A DNA stretch of 64,000 bases from Sphingobacterium sp. CZ-2 (GCF_004526235.1 NZ_CP038159.1:1426001-1490000), one strand, 5' to 3'; positions 24,497 to 33,632 are shown, counted from the first letter of the stretch. Translations and numbers: made by a program. The notes: generated from the letters alone by a model not told the origin.

Positions 24497-25795
24497 TTAC
24501 TTACGAACACTCACAGAAACTCTTCTGTCTAGGATACGGTCAGACTCTGGTGCTGAAGCATCATACTTCGCAAATTCAGAACCATAACCTTCGGTCTCAA
24601 TAACTTGAGCTCCTACCCCTTTCGCATCCAATGCATTTTTCACTGCAACGGCACGATCATTAGATAATTTCTTGTTAAGATCTTCATCACCAGTCTTGTC
24701 GGTATATCCACCGATTTTGATTTTGGTATCGGGGAATGCTTTCAAGATGGCAGCAATGTTATTTACCTGATCTTGGCTTTCCGGAACGATGGTCGATGTA
24801 CCGGTTTCGAAATTAAGGTTATCAAAATCGAACCAACGGTTTTTCAGGTCATCATCCGACATGGTGCTGTAACCAGCGGTCAAGAACTGAACCAACTGAT
24901 CTTCGATTCCGCCTTTGTAAGCGTTCAACGTACTTCCATCAGGAAGGGTAACCATGATCGATTCACGAGCTGGAACCGTTGTTGTGATGGTATCTGGCTC
25001 CACAGGATTAACAACAACCGTGGTATCAGTGGTCGCCGCTTTGTCATCATTGCGGAAGTTTTTACCAAACAGGAACCATAGTGCCAATAACAATAATGGA
25101 ATCAGAAGCCACCAAAGACCACCCCCGCGCTTACGTTCTTCTTCTACCACCACCGGTTCATTGATGTTTCTTACCGGCGTAACTGGTTCAACGCGTTCTC
25201 TTACAGGCACTACTGGTTCTTCTACCAATACATCTTTTACAGGATCTACGATTGGCTCCGTACGGGAAATTCCATCTCCGAATAGGCCTAAGGAAAGGCC
25301 AGCTGGTAATGCACTCAAAAATCCGGCTTTGTTTTCGTTTAGGTCGCTGGAAATACGGCTAGCATTCCAATTCACCCCGTTCATGGTCAAGGCTGAAATA
25401 ACAGATGGTACTGCAGCTTTTAATAAGTTCATGACCGAACCTCCGTTCATCCCCAAAAACCCTGATAATTTCTCTAGAACGAGGTCTAGTTTTCCGCCAA
25501 ATAATTGGCCGATCAATCCTTGGGTCTCATTTCCAAATCCGGAATCTGGGCGGTCTATAGGAACATTGATGTCCTGCCCGGGTTCATTTGTTCCGGTGAA
25601 CATTCCTTTAAATTTGTCTAAAATTCCCTGCAAAGCACCTTCTGGTTGCTGTTGTAGGCCCAAAAATAAAGCTGGAAGCGAAGCATCCAATCCTTTATTT
25701 ACTTGTTCTGAAGTCAACCCTTCTCGTTGAGCTAATCCATTGATGGTATCTCCATCAAAAAGAGAGCGGGCTGCATTTAGCAATCGGTTTTCCAT
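24497..25795 (-). CDS. DUF937 (YidB-like) - transmembrane - OmpA fusion protein
   Basis: 432 residues. N-terminal DUF937/YidB-like domain (about 1-170; LLNAARSLFDGDTINGLAQREG, NGGSVMNLLKAAVPSVISAL), a Pro/Val-rich linker (VEEPVVPVRERVEPVTPVRN), one membrane helix at about 228-246 (WWLLIPLLLLALWFLFG), a spacer, and a C-terminal OmpA-like peptidoglycan-binding domain (about 320-432: LNFETGTSTIVPES, IKIGGYTDKTGDEDLNKKLS, NALDAKGVGAQVIETEGYGS). So the N-domain is cytoplasmic and the OmpA part is periplasmic. The N-domain is of unknown role. Separated by 136 bases from the divergent alkaline phosphatase gene. Confidence 0.9.
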   Translation of the reverse strand: MENRLLNAARSLFDGDTINGLAQREGLTSEQVNKGLDASLPALFLGLQQQPEGALQGILDKFKGMFTGTNEPGQDINVPIDRPDSGFGNETQGLIGQLFGGKLDLVLEKLSGFLGMNGGSVMNLLKAAVPSVISALTMNGVNWNASRISSDLNENKAGFLSALPAGLSLGLFGDGISRTEPIVDPVKDVLVEEPVVPVRERVEPVTPVRNINEPVVVEEERKRGGGLWWLLIPLLLLALWFLFGKNFRNDDKAATTDTTVVVNPVEPDTITTTVPARESIMVTLPDGSTLNAYKGGIEDQLVQFLTAGYSTMSDDDLKNRWFDFDNLNFETGTSTIVPESQDQVNNIAAILKAFPDTKIKIGGYTDKTGDEDLNKKLSNDRAVAVKNALDAKGVGAQVIETEGYGSEFAKYDASAPESDRILDRRVSVSVRK

Positions 25796-25931
25796 AATAA
25801 ATACGATTAGTGATAATGCAGTAACAAACCATGTAACAATTTGTTTGCATGGGATTTCATTATTAAATTAATATTAACTTAACTTCTGAACCCTATTTTT
25901 GTAAACATATTATACATATTCGAAATACGAC

Positions 25932-27347
25932 ATGAATAAAAGACTATTTAATTTATTTTTAGCATTAATTCTTTTCACGGGTATAGCCAATGCCCAAAAG
26001 CAACCGAAGTATATCTTTTTCTTGATTGGAGACGGAATGGGTCTTAGCCAAGTAAATGTAGCGGAAGCATTTTTAGCTGCTCAACAGAATAAGAATGGTA
26101 CCCTACCTTTGGTTTTCAGTAAGTTTCCTCATGTTGCTTTCGCGACATCCCATTCCCTATCGCATGGGGTTACGGATTCAGGAGCTGGTGGTACGGCTTT
26201 GGCGGTTGGCCATAAAACTAAAAATGGAGTGATCGGTATGGATAGTGCCGGTGTGAAACCTTATAAAAGCATTGCTTACCTTGCCAAAGAAAAAGGTATG
26301 AAAGTGGGTATTACTTCTAGCGTGAGTATCGACCATGCTACTCCGGCTTCTTTTTATGCAAACCAACCGGATCGCGACATGTATCATGAGATCGGTTTGG
26401 ATATCATCAAATCTAAATTTGATTTCTTTGGCGGTTCAGGTTTCCTAAAACCAACTACCAATGCCAAAAAAGAGGAAGTTCCTTCCTTGTTGCCACAATT
26501 GGAAAAAGCAGGTTATAAATTGGTGAATGGTATTGCCGAATACAACCAGGCAAAAGCTTCTTCTGATAAGATCATTTTAATGAACAATAAAGGTGCAAAT
26601 AATGTATCCTTAAAGTATGCGATCGACCAAAAGCCTGGTGATCTTAAGTTGGCGGAAATCACATCTGCAGCTATCGAATCCTTGAGCAAAGGAAAGAACG
26701 GTTTCTTCTTAATGGTTGAAGGTGGAAAGATCGATTGGGCTTGTCATGCTAATGATGGTGCCGCAACGATTCAGGAGGTTTTGGATTTCAATTCGGCGGT
26801 AGCAAAGGCTTACGAATTTTACCAAAAACACCCAGAAGAAACATTGATCGTGGTTACAGCGGATCATGAAACTGGAGGATTGGCTTTGGGTAATGGAAGT
26901 TCTACCTTACGTTTGAAAACCATTGCTAACCAAAAGATCTCTCAGGAAGTGATGTCTACATTGATCAACGACTTCCGTACTAAGAATGCATCAGCATCTT
27001 GGGATCAGGTGAAAGCTTTCCTAACAGAACATACTGGACTTTGGAAAGATGTTAAAGTAGCAGAGAAAGACGAAAAAGAAATCTTTGCAGCTTACGAGAA
27101 AAGTTTTGTGAACCACCAGAACGAAACGCAAAAAAGCTTATATGCATCCAATGATAAGATTGCTTCTTTAGCGGTAAACGCGTTGAACAAAGCATCTTCG
27201 TTGAGTTGGGCATCTGGAAGCCATTCTGCGGCTTATATTCCGGTATTTGCTATCGGTGTAGGTGCGGAGCAGTTCAAGAATAAAATGGATAATATCGATA
27301 TTCCTAAAACGGTAGCAAAGATTGCCGGCTGGAATTTACCAGAATAA
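25932..27347 (+). CDS. Alkaline phosphatase (PhoA superfamily), exported
   Basis: 471 residues with signal peptide (LFNLFLALILFTGIANAQ). Metal-binding and catalytic blocks: FLIGDGMGLSQV (Asp), TDSGAGGTALAVGHKT (nucleophile Ser at about residue 83), SVSIDHATPASFYA, LMVEGGKIDWACHANDG, VVTADHETGGLALG (Asp-His-Glu) and SGSHSAAYIPVFAIG (His). Hydrolyses phosphomonoesters in the periplasm for phosphate supply. No Pho box was recognised upstream. A terminator closes the transcript. Confidence 0.95.
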   Translation: MNKRLFNLFLALILFTGIANAQKQPKYIFFLIGDGMGLSQVNVAEAFLAAQQNKNGTLPLVFSKFPHVAFATSHSLSHGVTDSGAGGTALAVGHKTKNGVIGMDSAGVKPYKSIAYLAKEKGMKVGITSSVSIDHATPASFYANQPDRDMYHEIGLDIIKSKFDFFGGSGFLKPTTNAKKEEVPSLLPQLEKAGYKLVNGIAEYNQAKASSDKIILMNNKGANNVSLKYAIDQKPGDLKLAEITSAAIESLSKGKNGFFLMVEGGKIDWACHANDGAATIQEVLDFNSAVAKAYEFYQKHPEETLIVVTADHETGGLALGNGSSTLRLKTIANQKISQEVMSTLINDFRTKNASASWDQVKAFLTEHTGLWKDVKVAEKDEKEIFAAYEKSFVNHQNETQKSLYASNDKIASLAVNALNKASSLSWASGSHSAAYIPVFAIGVGAEQFKNKMDNIDIPKTVAKIAGWNLPE

Positions 27348-27390
27348 TTGCTATGACTATAGTAGAAAAGTAACTGTAACAGTTAAATGA

Positions 27391-27428
27391 AAAAGGTGGG
27401 CCATTCGGAAATGGCCCACCTTTTTTGT
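27391..27428 (+). terminator. Terminator after alkaline phosphatase
   Basis: AAAAGGTGGGCCATT pairs with AATGGCCCACCTTTT around a TCGGA-type loop, then TTTTTTG. Confidence 0.92.
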
Positions 27429-27509
27429 GCTTTAAAAGCTATTCTATGATTTATATTATCTTATGAATTATATTATCTAATGAATTATATTATAATATGA
27501 TTTTGTCTA

Positions 27510-27896
27510 TTATGATTTTGCCGACGCAGCCATGGCCTCTGTTATAGGCAGGTTGGTTTCATTGGGGCTGGATAGGAACAATAATCGGTCTACCCGAACT
27601 TCGGTTTTCCGTTGCTCCATACCATTTCTATCGAGGTAGGTGTTATTGACCAGCTTGCCTTGGACAATCCAAAGGCTTCCCTTCTGCCCTTTTTTCTCCA
27701 AGACCCTGGTCAGGCTCCCCCAGATACTCAACGAGTGCCATTGCACGGTGGAAACCTCATTTTTATCTTTATCCAGGTAGGTTAAATTGGTCACAAAACT
27801 GATATGGCAATATTGGACCCCGTTTTGACTAACCTTTACCTGCGCATCTCTTCCTAATCTACCTAATAATTGTACTGAATTTTTTAATGAACTCAT
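27510..27896 (-). CDS. ssb: Single-stranded DNA-binding protein
   Basis: 128 residues (MSSLKNSVQLLGRLGRDAQV). The OB-fold of SSB is seen: VQLLGRLGRDAQVKV, YCHISFVTNLTYLDKDKNEV, VQWHSLSIWGSLTRVLEKKG and GSLWIVQGKLVNNTYLDRNG. The acidic C-terminal tip (DDDIPF) of housekeeping SSB is absent; the chain ends PITEAMAASAKS. It may therefore be a secondary SSB, expressed in competence or stress, and the main ssb would be elsewhere. A second start two codons earlier (MIMSSL, 27902) is possible. Confidence 0.9.
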   Translation of the reverse strand: MSSLKNSVQLLGRLGRDAQVKVSQNGVQYCHISFVTNLTYLDKDKNEVSTVQWHSLSIWGSLTRVLEKKGQKGSLWIVQGKLVNNTYLDRNGMEQRKTEVRVDRLLFLSSPNETNLPITEAMAASAKS

Positions 27897-28050
27897 AATC
27901 ATAACTTTAACTTGTTTTTATATATTAACTGCCAGAAGGCTTGATTACACAGTTCAAAGTTGCATCGTATGGCCAGCAACACTCGGATATCAATTAATTA
28001 TAGCTGGATATAAATGTTTAAAATCGTTTAATTAGCTTATACAAACCCAT

Positions 28051-28425
28051 ATGGAAGAGAAAACCTGTTCAGAATGTCATCGGATCATTAGAGGAAGGTC
28101 GGATAAAAAGTTCTGTGATGATAATTGCCGTAATGTGTTCAATAACCGGAAAAACAGTAACGATGAGGATGTACTCCGAAAAATAAACCGAAAATTGAAA
28201 AGGAACAGGAGGATTTTGGAAACCTACCTGGGGGAAGAAAAAATGGTAAAGGTGAATAAAGTGAAATTATTATCGGAAGGGTTTTCTATTGATTACCACA
28301 CTCATATATTAAATACGAATAAAGGGCAAACCTATTACTTTAGCTATGAATATGGTTTTCTGGAAATTGAGAATGGAATGATGCTGATCGTTAAGAATAG
28401 TAAGGAGAAACAAAAAACAGCTTGA
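28051..28425 (+). CDS. Zinc-ribbon protein with coiled segment, hypothetical
   Basis: 124 residues. The N-terminus KTCSECHRIIRGRSDKKFC and DDNCRN form a treble-clef/zinc-ribbon-like C-x2-C ... C-x3-C group, followed by a basic, probably helical stretch (RKINRKLKRNRRILETYLGE) and a short beta-rich C-terminus (HTHILNTNKGQTYYFSYEYG). No named family certain; similar small zinc-ribbon proteins are found across Bacteroidota. Upstream, ssb is divergent at 154 bases. Nucleic-acid binding is a reasonable inference from the ribbon plus basic helix. Confidence 0.65.
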   Translation: MEEKTCSECHRIIRGRSDKKFCDDNCRNVFNNRKNSNDEDVLRKINRKLKRNRRILETYLGEEKMVKVNKVKLLSEGFSIDYHTHILNTNKGQTYYFSYEYGFLEIENGMMLIVKNSKEKQKTA

Positions 28426-28432
28426 CAAGGTT

Positions 28433-28694
28433 CGTCATTGCGAGGAGGGGTCTACGTCATTGCGAAGAGGCACGACGAAGCAATCTTTGGACTTTGTCAT
28501 CCTGAGCACAATCTTTTTGTCATCCTGAGCGCAGTCGAAGGATCTGTACGGTTAATAACGAACAGATGCTTCGACGATGCTCAGCATGACATGTGGGAAG
28601 ATTGCTTCGTGCCTCGCAATGACGAGAGGCCTCGTAATGACGTGTTAAATATTGCTTCGTGCCTCGCAATGACGTAGACTCCTCGCAATGACGA
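28433..28694. repeat. Composite palindromic repeat cluster C
   Basis: Opens with GTCATTGCGAGGAGG and GTCATTGCGAAGAGG, inner pairs GTCATCCTGAGCGCAGTCGA and TTCGACGATGCTCAGCATGA, closing arms with GAAGATTGCTTCGTGCCTCG and three inverted CCTCGCAATGACG half units. Between the arms a truncated inner unit (GTCATCCTGAGCAC) is inserted. Lies at the 3' ends of two convergent genes. Confidence 0.9.
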
Positions 28695-28698
28695 GGTC

Positions 28699-29409
28699 TT
28701 AAACAGGAACTTCCATCAACAGAAATTCTGCTTGAGTATCTGCCTTTATCGTCACATGCTCCTCTCCAACAATACCTAACCCATCCCTGCTCTCCAATTT
28801 ATGTCCCGAAACTTCCACATCCCCTTTCAACACAAAAACATACAATCCATTATGTTTATCCTTCAACACATACTCCCGTTCATAACCAGCCGAAAAATCA
28901 GCCCAATGGAACCAAGCATTTTGATGGATCCAAACCCCATCATCATCCTTCTCCGGAGATAGAATCTGCAAAAAATTGTTTTTTGCCTTATCAAAATCAA
29001 TACTCAATTGATCGTATCTAGGTTCTACATTCTGCTTATTCGGAATCAACCAGATCTGCAAAAATCTTACTGGTTTTGTCTCGCTGTGGTTGTATTCACT
29101 ATGTTCGATACCTGTTCCTGCACTCATTACCTGAATATCTCCCTTTTTGATCACCGAACCGGTACCCATGCTATCATTATGCGCCAATTCACCCTCCAAA
29201 GGGATCGAAATGATTTCCATATTGCTGTGAGGGTGTCTTCCAAAACCCATACCTCCTGCAACATAATCATCGTTCAATACCCTTAACGCTCCGAAGTTCA
29301 TGCGTTCGGCATTATAATATCCAGCAAAACTGAATGTATGTTTAGAATGCAACCATCCATGGTTCGCATCACCCCTAGAATCTGCTTTATGCAATGTGTA
29401 TTTTGCCAT
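28699..29409 (-). CDS. Pirin-family protein
   Basis: 236 residues from ATG 29409, preceded at 8 bases by GGAGG (29418-29422), an unusually strong Shine-Dalgarno that settles the start against a Met 5 residues upstream. Cupin metal-binding positions: FGRHPHSNMEIISIPLEGEL and GTGIEHSEYNHS (His/His/Glu/His). Reported bacterial pirins act as quercetin dioxygenases or redox-sensing regulators; which one applies here is unknown. Convergent with the zinc-ribbon gene across repeat cluster C. Confidence 0.93.
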   Translation of the reverse strand: MAKYTLHKADSRGDANHGWLHSKHTFSFAGYYNAERMNFGALRVLNDDYVAGGMGFGRHPHSNMEIISIPLEGELAHNDSMGTGSVIKKGDIQVMSAGTGIEHSEYNHSETKPVRFLQIWLIPNKQNVEPRYDQLSIDFDKAKNNFLQILSPEKDDDGVWIHQNAWFHWADFSAGYEREYVLKDKHNGLYVFVLKGDVEVSGHKLESRDGLGIVGEEHVTIKADTQAEFLLMEVPV

Positions 29410-29486
29410 TTTGTTTTCCTCCAATTTTTATAACACAAAGATGCTGATATTGGTTTGTCTACGCATTGATGTATGGTAAGAAAGAA

Positions 29487-30173
29487 CTAGATCAGCATTT
29501 CATCCTTAAAACTGTAATAACTGGAATCAGTGATGATCAGGTGGTCTATTACATAGATATCCATCGTTTTTGCTGCCGCTTGTATTTTCTTGGTGAGTGC
29601 TTTGTCGGCTTCACTGGGTTTTAAGGTACCAGAGGGATGGTTGTGGACCAGAATAAGCGAATGTGCCTGGTTGATAAGGGCATGCCGAAGGATAATTCGA
29701 ATATCAACTGGTGTAAAATCATTTCCCCCTCGGCTTATTTGTTGCCTATCCAAGGGTTTACAGGAAATGGAAAGATAAATGACCCAGAATTCTTCATGTG
29801 GCAGATCCTGTAGTTGGTCCTTGATATAGATATAGGCCAATTTACTGTTGTTCAATGGTTCCTGAAGGGCTCCATCCGTCTCCTGCCTTCTCCTTCCCAG
29901 TTCTAATGCGGCTATGATACTGACCGCCTTAGCTGTTCCTATCCCCTTAAATCTGCACAGATCATTTACTTCCAATCGAGATAATCTTAGCAGATTATTA
30001 TCCACACTGAGCAATATCCTTTTACAGAGTTCAACGGCCGTTTCTTCCGTCGAACCAGAACCCAAAAATATCGCCAATAGCTCGGCGTTTGTTACGGCCC
30101 TTCTCCCCAAGGTCAATAGTTTTTCTCTAGGTCTATCTGCCTCCGCCCATTCGCGGATCACCATTTTTTCCAT
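29487..30173 (-). CDS. radC: RadC-family protein (JAB/MPN domain)
   Basis: 228 residues from ATG 30173. N-terminal helix-hairpin-helix part (PREKLLTLGRRAVTNAELLA, RFKGIGTAKAVSIIAALELG), C-terminal JAB metalloprotease-like domain with HNHPSGTLKPSEAD (about 177-190). Despite its name a role in DNA repair is not proven; the family has also been linked to competence and mobile elements. No partner gene. Confidence 0.95.
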   Translation of the reverse strand: MEKMVIREWAEADRPREKLLTLGRRAVTNAELLAIFLGSGSTEETAVELCKRILLSVDNNLLRLSRLEVNDLCRFKGIGTAKAVSIIAALELGRRRQETDGALQEPLNNSKLAYIYIKDQLQDLPHEEFWVIYLSISCKPLDRQQISRGGNDFTPVDIRIILRHALINQAHSLILVHNHPSGTLKPSEADKALTKKIQAAAKTMDIYVIDHLIITDSSYYSFKDEMLI

Positions 30174-30274
30174 ATGACTGATTATCAAGACGCTAAGAAC
30201 CCTATCTGCTTAAAGATAGAAAAATAGTACGAGAAAATGTATCTTTGTGACTTATTTCAATAATTTTGAAAACT

Positions 30275-30733
30275 ATGAGTAAAGCAATTATCAAGACTGA
30301 AAAAGGCGACATGACTGTGGAATTCTACACAGCAGACGCTCCAAATACGGTGGCAAACTTTATCAAGTTAGCTAAATCAGGATATTATGATGGACTGACT
30401 TTCCACCGTGTAATCCCTGATTTTGTAATCCAAGGTGGATGTCCAAACACCCGCGAAGGTGCAACTGGTGTTCCGGGAACTGGTGGTCCTGGCTACAAAA
30501 TTGATTGTGAATTGACTGGTGAGAACCAATACCATGACCGTGGTGTATTATCCATGGCTCATGCTGGCCGTAATACTGGAGGTTCTCAATTCTTTATCTG
30601 CCATAGCCGTAACAATACCGCTCACCTTGACCGCAACCACACTTGTTTCGGTAAAGTGATCGAAAATGTGGCTGTAGTGGATGATATCCGTCAAGGCGAC
30701 AGAATCTTAGGAATTGAAGTAATCGAGGATTAA
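30275..30733 (+). CDS. Peptidyl-prolyl cis-trans isomerase, cyclophilin type
   Basis: 152 residues from ATG 30275, no signal peptide (cytoplasmic). Typical blocks: [34 protein letters not shown] (catalytic Arg), [20 protein letters not shown] and THTCFGKV-type [18 protein letters not shown]. Catalyses proline isomerisation in folding. The DUF5606 gene begins 15 bases downstream and is likely in the same transcript. A TATCTTTG -7-like element at 30240-30247 fits the promoter. Confidence 0.95.
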   Translation: MSKAIIKTEKGDMTVEFYTADAPNTVANFIKLAKSGYYDGLTFHRVIPDFVIQGGCPNTREGATGVPGTGGPGYKIDCELTGENQYHDRGVLSMAHAGRNTGGSQFFICHSRNNTAHLDRNHTCFGKVIENVAVVDDIRQGDRILGIEVIED

Positions 30734-30748
30734 TAACGTTTTATACCC

Positions 30749-31153
30749 ATGAATTTAAGAGGATTAGTATCAGTTACTGGTAAACCAGGCCTGTTCAAAT
30801 TAATCGGACAAAATAAAGGTGGTTTCGTATTGGAAACCTTAGACGCTAGCAAGCTGAAATCTGTAGTCAACCTTTCTACAACCAAAATGGCAACATTGGA
30901 AGACATCACCATCTACGGAGAAGATGAGGAAATCCGTTTATTGGATATCTTTGAAAAGATCAAAACCGATAATGTGGAAACTCCAGATGTGAAAGCTGAT
31001 GGCGCTACTTTACGTAATTTTTTCCGTGAAGTTGCCCCTAACCACGATGAAGAACGTGTGTATTCTTCTGATATCAAAAAAATCATCACTTGGTACAACA
31101 TCATCAAAGAACTTCCTTTGTTCGATGAAGAAGCTCCGGCTCCTTTGGTATAA
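30749..31153 (+). CDS. DUF5606 domain-containing protein
   Basis: 134 residues, cytoplasmic. NLRGLVSVTGKPGLFKLIGQ opens the chain, followed by IYGEDEEIRLLDIFEKIKTD and HDEERVYSSDIKKIITWYNI; this matches the small Bacteroidota family named DUF5606. Function unknown. It lies close behind a cyclophilin gene, an arrangement suggesting co-expression in protein homeostasis but no more. Confidence 0.85.
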   Translation: MNLRGLVSVTGKPGLFKLIGQNKGGFVLETLDASKLKSVVNLSTTKMATLEDITIYGEDEEIRLLDIFEKIKTDNVETPDVKADGATLRNFFREVAPNHDEERVYSSDIKKIITWYNIIKELPLFDEEAPAPLV

Positions 31154-31172
31154 GTGGATCAAAAAAAATACG

Positions 31173-31209
31173 AAAGGCCTATTAGCACACGCTATTAGGC
31201 CTTTTTTTT
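31173..31209 (+). terminator. Terminator after the cyclophilin-DUF5606 unit
   Basis: AAAGGCCTATTAGC pairs (one mismatch) with GCTATTAGGCCTTT, followed by eight T. Confidence 0.88.
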
Positions 31210-31222
31210 ATATATTTAGCCT

Positions 31223-32305
31223 ATGAGTCTATACGAAGAACTGAGCAGAATAGAAAACTCCCAATACCAATCCTTTTGGAATTGGTTCAAGGATAATAGT
31301 GAAAACTTTCTCCAGACCTTAAGGGCTAGAGAAAACGTAGAGGAGAATTTAATTGCCATTCTAGCACCCAAGATCGAAGAATTGGATCTGGGATTGTTTT
31401 TCCTGATAGGCATTGAGAATGATGATGTCGCGGAATTGATCTTTACTCCCGATGGGAACATACAGAACGTTTACCTGGCGGAAGAAATCGTGGCGGCAGC
31501 ACCCGAGATCGAAAATTGGAGTTTCAAAGCCCTTAAACCGCCAACTAATATCCCTTCTTTTGAGATCAGGATGATGGATCTGGTGTTCAGCAAAAGTAAT
31601 ATCACTTTCTATCCAAAAAACCATCCGGCCTATCCAGATGAGATCGATCTGGTGATGATCTATAAGGATTGGAGGGAAGAATTGGCCGATGAAATCGTGA
31701 ATGGGGTCTATATTTTCCTGGACAATTTTCTGGGTGAAGAGGCCATGATCGAAAAAATCGACCGCATCCAAGTGATTGGTCCAGAAGAAGAAGTTCCCGA
31801 AGAAATTCCTGTTGAAAAACTACCGGAATACATCAATTGGCGAGAAAAAGAATTTGTGGAAAAATACCAGGATATTACCTATTCCGATGAAAACGATAGC
31901 TATACCAGTTTTGAAACGATTCTGGAAGACGATACCCCAATCATCTCCACCATCAATACCGGCGCTTTGAACTGGGATAATAAAGCCTCCCACCCATGGA
32001 TATTGGTATTGATGATCAACTTCCTTGAGGTCCATGATTCAGGCATGCCCAATCAAAAGGATTTGGATGTTTTAGGAGAAATCGACAAACTGACCTTACA
32101 ATTATTACCCAATCTGGAAGGTTATATCTATATCGGTCGAGAAATCGGTGATGGAAAATGTGAGCTGTTTTTTGCCTGCAAAGATTATCGGATGCCTGCT
32201 AAGATTGCAGATTGGCTAGGATCACAGTTCAATGATGGAGTGGAGATCACGGCGGATATCTTCAAAGATAAATACTGGCAGATATTCGAACGATTCAACC
32301 AATAA
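31223..32305 (+). CDS. DUF695-like hypothetical protein
   Basis: 360 residues, acidic, soluble. The first part (about 1-150; YQSFWNWFKDNSENFLQTLR) and the C-terminal part (about 255-360; MNQLxxLE-type GEIDKLTLQLLPNLEGYIYI, GREIGDGKCELFFACKDYRM) look like separate domains; the latter resembles DUF695. An acidic spacer (GPEEEVPEEIPVEKLPE) lies between. No catalytic signature. It begins a run of four same-strand genes (GNAT 12 bases behind). Confidence 0.6.
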   Translation: MSLYEELSRIENSQYQSFWNWFKDNSENFLQTLRARENVEENLIAILAPKIEELDLGLFFLIGIENDDVAELIFTPDGNIQNVYLAEEIVAAAPEIENWSFKALKPPTNIPSFEIRMMDLVFSKSNITFYPKNHPAYPDEIDLVMIYKDWREELADEIVNGVYIFLDNFLGEEAMIEKIDRIQVIGPEEEVPEEIPVEKLPEYINWREKEFVEKYQDITYSDENDSYTSFETILEDDTPIISTINTGALNWDNKASHPWILVLMINFLEVHDSGMPNQKDLDVLGEIDKLTLQLLPNLEGYIYIGREIGDGKCELFFACKDYRMPAKIADWLGSQFNDGVEITADIFKDKYWQIFERFNQ

Positions 32306-32317
32306 TTTCTTATAGAA

Positions 32318-32770
32318 ATGGAAATAAACATTCGTCCATATGATACCAGAGATCGGGAATCTTTATTACAGGTTCTGAATTCCAATATTCCAACATATTT
32401 CCATCCGGATGAATTGGAAGATTTTAAATCCTATCTGGATAAGGAACTGGAAGATTATTTCGTTTTGGAGGTAGATGGAAAAGTGGTTGCGGGGGCAGGC
32501 ATCAACTATGAGCTGTCAGAAAATCTTGCCAAACTGAGCTGGGACTTTATATCTTCCGATTGGCAACAACAAGGTTTGGGATCCAGATTGATGCAACATC
32601 GATTGGGGCACATATTGAGCAATCCAGCTATTAAACATATTACTGTGCGAACTTCCCAATTGGCGGAAGAATTTTATGCCAAGCATGGTTTTGTAGAAGT
32701 GGAAAGGAAAAAAGATTATTGGGCGGAAGGATTTGATATGGTAAAAATGCAATATGCTTTTACCAGGTAA
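32318..32770 (+). CDS. GNAT-family N-acetyltransferase
   Basis: 150 residues. The acetyl-CoA-binding motif A is WQQQGLGSRLMQHRLGHIL (Q-x-x-G-x-G/A), preceded by a beta strand VVAGAGINYEL and followed by KHITVRTSQLAEEFYAKHGF (motif B). Substrate unknown. Follows the DUF695-like gene by 12 bases. Confidence 0.9.
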   Translation: MEINIRPYDTRDRESLLQVLNSNIPTYFHPDELEDFKSYLDKELEDYFVLEVDGKVVAGAGINYELSENLAKLSWDFISSDWQQQGLGSRLMQHRLGHILSNPAIKHITVRTSQLAEEFYAKHGFVEVERKKDYWAEGFDMVKMQYAFTR

Positions 32771-32823
32771 CCTAGGTTACAAAACATCAAGCAATTTTTT
32801 ACGAATTTTGAAGGTATAAAGAA

Positions 32824-33423
32824 ATGAGCGAAACACTTGATCAAGGGTATTGGAACAATAGGTGGCAGCAGCATCAATTGGGTTGGGATATTGGTTATCC
32901 CTCCACCCCATTGGTTGACTATATTAACGGCTTGGAGAACAAAGGGATTTCCATCCTGATACCAGGCTGTGGAAATGCCTATGAGGCGGCCTATTTATTG
33001 GAACAAGGGTTTAACAATATCACCGTCATCGACATTGCGGAGAAGGCTGTGGAACTGGTGAAGGAAAAGTTCGCTGGGAAAGAAGGAATCCGTATCATCC
33101 ATGGGGATTTTTTCGAATTGGAAGGACGGTACGACCTCATCCTCGAACAAACGTTTTTCTGTGCTCTGGATCCTGCACTAAGACCAAAATATGTTTCTAA
33201 AATGGCCGAACTTTTAAAGACCGATGGTCAGTTGGTCGGTGTATTGTTCAATACCCAATTCCAAAGACAGGGCCCTCCTTTCGGAGGTTCAGAGGCGGAA
33301 TATAGACCGCTGTTCGAGAAGTCAATGGACATAAGTGTGATGGAGCCTTGCCGGAACAGTATCCCGGAACGACAAGGAAATGAATTGTTTATCATCTTAA
33401 AAAAGAAAAATGGAAAAGATTAA
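32824..33423 (+). CDS. TPMT-family SAM-dependent methyltransferase
   Basis: 199 residues. The thiopurine S-methyltransferase family opens YWNNRWQQHQLGWDIGYPST, then has SAM-binding ILIPGCGNAYEAAYLLEQGF and FELEGRYDLILEQTFFCALD, QRQGPPFGGSEAEYR. Likely acts on small thiols, selenium or tellurium compounds, or toxic metalloids; the copper-related genes just downstream make metal or thiol detoxification plausible. The next gene starts 14 bases before its stop. Confidence 0.88.
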   Translation: MSETLDQGYWNNRWQQHQLGWDIGYPSTPLVDYINGLENKGISILIPGCGNAYEAAYLLEQGFNNITVIDIAEKAVELVKEKFAGKEGIRIIHGDFFELEGRYDLILEQTFFCALDPALRPKYVSKMAELLKTDGQLVGVLFNTQFQRQGPPFGGSEAEYRPLFEKSMDISVMEPCRNSIPERQGNELFIILKKKNGKD

Positions 33424-33613
33424 AATATATGTAAGTCAATGGACCATTATGCGCTTCCTAAGGCTAATAATGGGGATACTCATCGTTATCCAAGGAGTCA
33501 AAGCAGAACAATGGTTGATCGCAGGTATTGGGGTGCTGTTCAGCATTTTACCTTTATTCAATATGGGTTGTGGGGTCAATGGCACATGTGATATTCCAAA
33601 TAGAAAAAATTAA
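33410..33613 (+). CDS. Small membrane protein (DUF2892-like)
   Basis: 67 residues. Two membrane helices (about 13-30 FLRLIMGILIVIQGVKAE and 33-50 WLIAGIGVLFSILPLFNM) then a short tail with two Cys (NMGCGVNGTCDIPNR). It resembles the family found next to rhodanese/thiol and metal-handling genes. Starts inside the methyltransferase reading frame by 14 bases, so translation is probably coupled. Confidence 0.7.
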   Translation: MEKIKIYVSQWTIMRFLRLIMGILIVIQGVKAEQWLIAGIGVLFSILPLFNMGCGVNGTCDIPNRKN

Positions 33614-33624
33614 AAACATTTCTT

Positions 33625-33632
33625 TAGATTTG
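33625..33632 (+). promoter_or_regulatory. -7 element TAGATTTG before the copper cluster
   Basis: TAGATTTG matches TAnnTTTG 14 bases before the Cys/His-rich gene start; no clear -33 element. Confidence 0.35.

Noticed and set aside
24954-25730. Long reading frame antisense to the OmpA-fusion gene
   Set aside because: Serine/threonine/proline-rich translation typical of the opposite strand of a real gene; no start context, no domain.
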